Source of the DNA: Halosimplex carlsbadense 2-9-1
GTDB lineage: Archaea > Halobacteriota > Halobacteria > Halobacteriales > Haloarculaceae
Reading direction: 5' to 3'
DNA: 64,000 nucleotides
NCBI RefSeq assembly: GCF_000337455.1
Contig: NZ_AOIU01000023.1
Span: forward strand, 57,273-121,272
Shown here: piece after piece, positions 63,593 to 64,000 of the stretch
How the letters are laid out: each line of letters opens with the position of its first letter
How positions within the stretch are numbered: the first letter of the stretch is position 1
Program-made: the position numbers and the translations under genes
The notes under the pieces: generated by a model
What the model was told of the DNA's origin: nothing
Seen by the model: only the letters and a program-made list of their open reading frames with translations
The model's database searches: none

Positions 63593-64000
63593 GTAGCGCG
63601 GAACGAAGTTCCGCGGACCGTTCGAGCGGGCAGAGCCCGCGAGAAGACGGCAGAGCCGCTCGCGTGAACCGCGCGCCTGCGGCGCGCGGATGCTCAGTAC
63701 AGGCGATGGGGTAACAATCTACCGTGGCGCGCGCTGTCGTCTCGGAATCGCTCGCGATTCCGATGGGCCGTCAGAGCTTGCTCTGACGTTGGCGCGCTCT
63801 TGTGCGCGCGACGTAGCCGTGCGAGGGATGACTGAGCGAGCACAGCGAGCGAAGGAATCGGCTGGGGAGGCGTGTGGCTGTTTGCGGTTGCTGGCGCGGT
63901 GCTGTCCTGGCGTCCTCGTGAGTAGCGAGGGAGCGAAGCTCCCTCGGACCGTTCGCGCGGCGCTGCCGCGCGAAGACGAAGCGAACGAGGGCTCAGGAGA
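63593..64000. repeat. intergenic repeat island C, running off the window
   Basis: Contains two double-hairpin modules: 63590-63650 (CGCGGAAC/GTTCCGCG, GACCG spacer, GCGGGC/GCCCGC) and 63913-63991 (CGAGGGAGC/GCTCCCTCG and TTCGCGCGGC/GCCGCGCGAA). Between them are CAGTACAGGCGATGG, GCGCGCTGTC, a CGGAATCGC/GCGATTCCG hairpin, a GTCAGAGC/GCTCTGAC hairpin and the core GGAATCGGCTGGGGAGG (63855-63900). No gene is seen; short open frames are not credible. Confidence 0.8.
63913..63991. repeat. double-hairpin module, copy 2
   Basis: Stem 1 is CGAGGGAGC (63926-63934) with GCTCCCTCG (63938-63946) over GAA; stem 2 is TTCGCGCGGC (63952-63961) with GCCGCGCGAA (63965-63974) over GCT. Relative to copy 1 at 6713-6790, one C-G pair of stem 1 is G-C here and the stem 2 loop differs by one base. 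Confidence 0.85.

Noticed and set aside
1..64000. tRNA or rRNA genes
   Set aside because: No cloverleaf with a T-loop GTTCGA-type box or rRNA landmark was found on reading both strands.

Overview
The window is GC-rich, gene-dense archaeal DNA. Evidence for a halophilic archaeon (class Halobacteria) includes very acidic proteomes, a TFB transcription factor with archaeal TATA boxes, a sensory rhodopsin with its transducer, a HalOD1 output-domain protein, type IV pilin signals of the SPVIG type, and many proteins I recognise only from haloarchaea. Genus cannot be read from the sequence; the style of the intergenic repeats reminds me of Haloarculaceae. No rRNA, tRNA, CRISPR array, transposase or phage gene was seen.

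Layout. 1-6.6 kb: partial PAS histidine kinase, uracil-DNA glycosylase-like protein, sodium symporter, SDR, GlpQ-like phosphodiesterase and class V aminotransferase. 6.6-7.2 kb: an intergenic repeat island. 7.2-12.5 kb: methylmalonyl-CoA mutase large subunit and epimerase, a 3-hydroxyacyl-CoA dehydrogenase coupled to a membrane protein, and divergent tfb. 12.7-15.7 kb: htrII-sopII phototaxis operon. 15.8-20 kb: DUF3604 protein, HEAT/pseudokinase protein with an overlapping membrane protein, and a second repeat island. 20.5-34.4 kb: housekeeping and conserved haloarchaeal genes, including two NUDIX proteins, a geranylgeranyl-reductase-like flavoprotein, a pilin, an M20 amidohydrolase, an S10 paralogue, the DUF5788-polX-Mut7C operon, SpoIIM and a PAPS-reductase-like PP-loop protein.

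34.4-47.3 kb is the most accessory-looking stretch. It holds a 54-residue hydrophobic protein, a roughly 3,035-residue secreted protein (nine PKD domains, a PQQ propeller, Thr/Pro tandem repeats) and a Tat-type penicillin acylase with a small membrane partner. 47.4-50.6 kb carries a winged-helix regulator, a membrane protein and an ABC-2 exporter behind a strong dyad operator. 50.6-57.1 kb is a phospho-signalling cassette: VWA protein, Ser/Thr kinase with an FHA-like tail, PP2C phosphatase, zinc-ribbon/FHA protein and zinc-ribbon membrane protein. 57.1-63.5 kb has a hydroxybutyrate-dehydrogenase-like SDR, acyl-CoA synthetase, GNAT, NAD kinase and a KaiC-like ATPase. The window ends in a third repeat island.

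The least explained signals are: (a) intergenic repeats in which a conserved scaffold carries hairpins whose stems differ by compensatory changes; (b) the VWA-kinase-PP2C-FHA cassette; (c) very short, apparently leaderless ORFs coupled by ATGA overlaps to an ABC ATPase and to the KaiC-like gene; and (d) the giant secreted protein, which has no recognisable C-terminal anchor.
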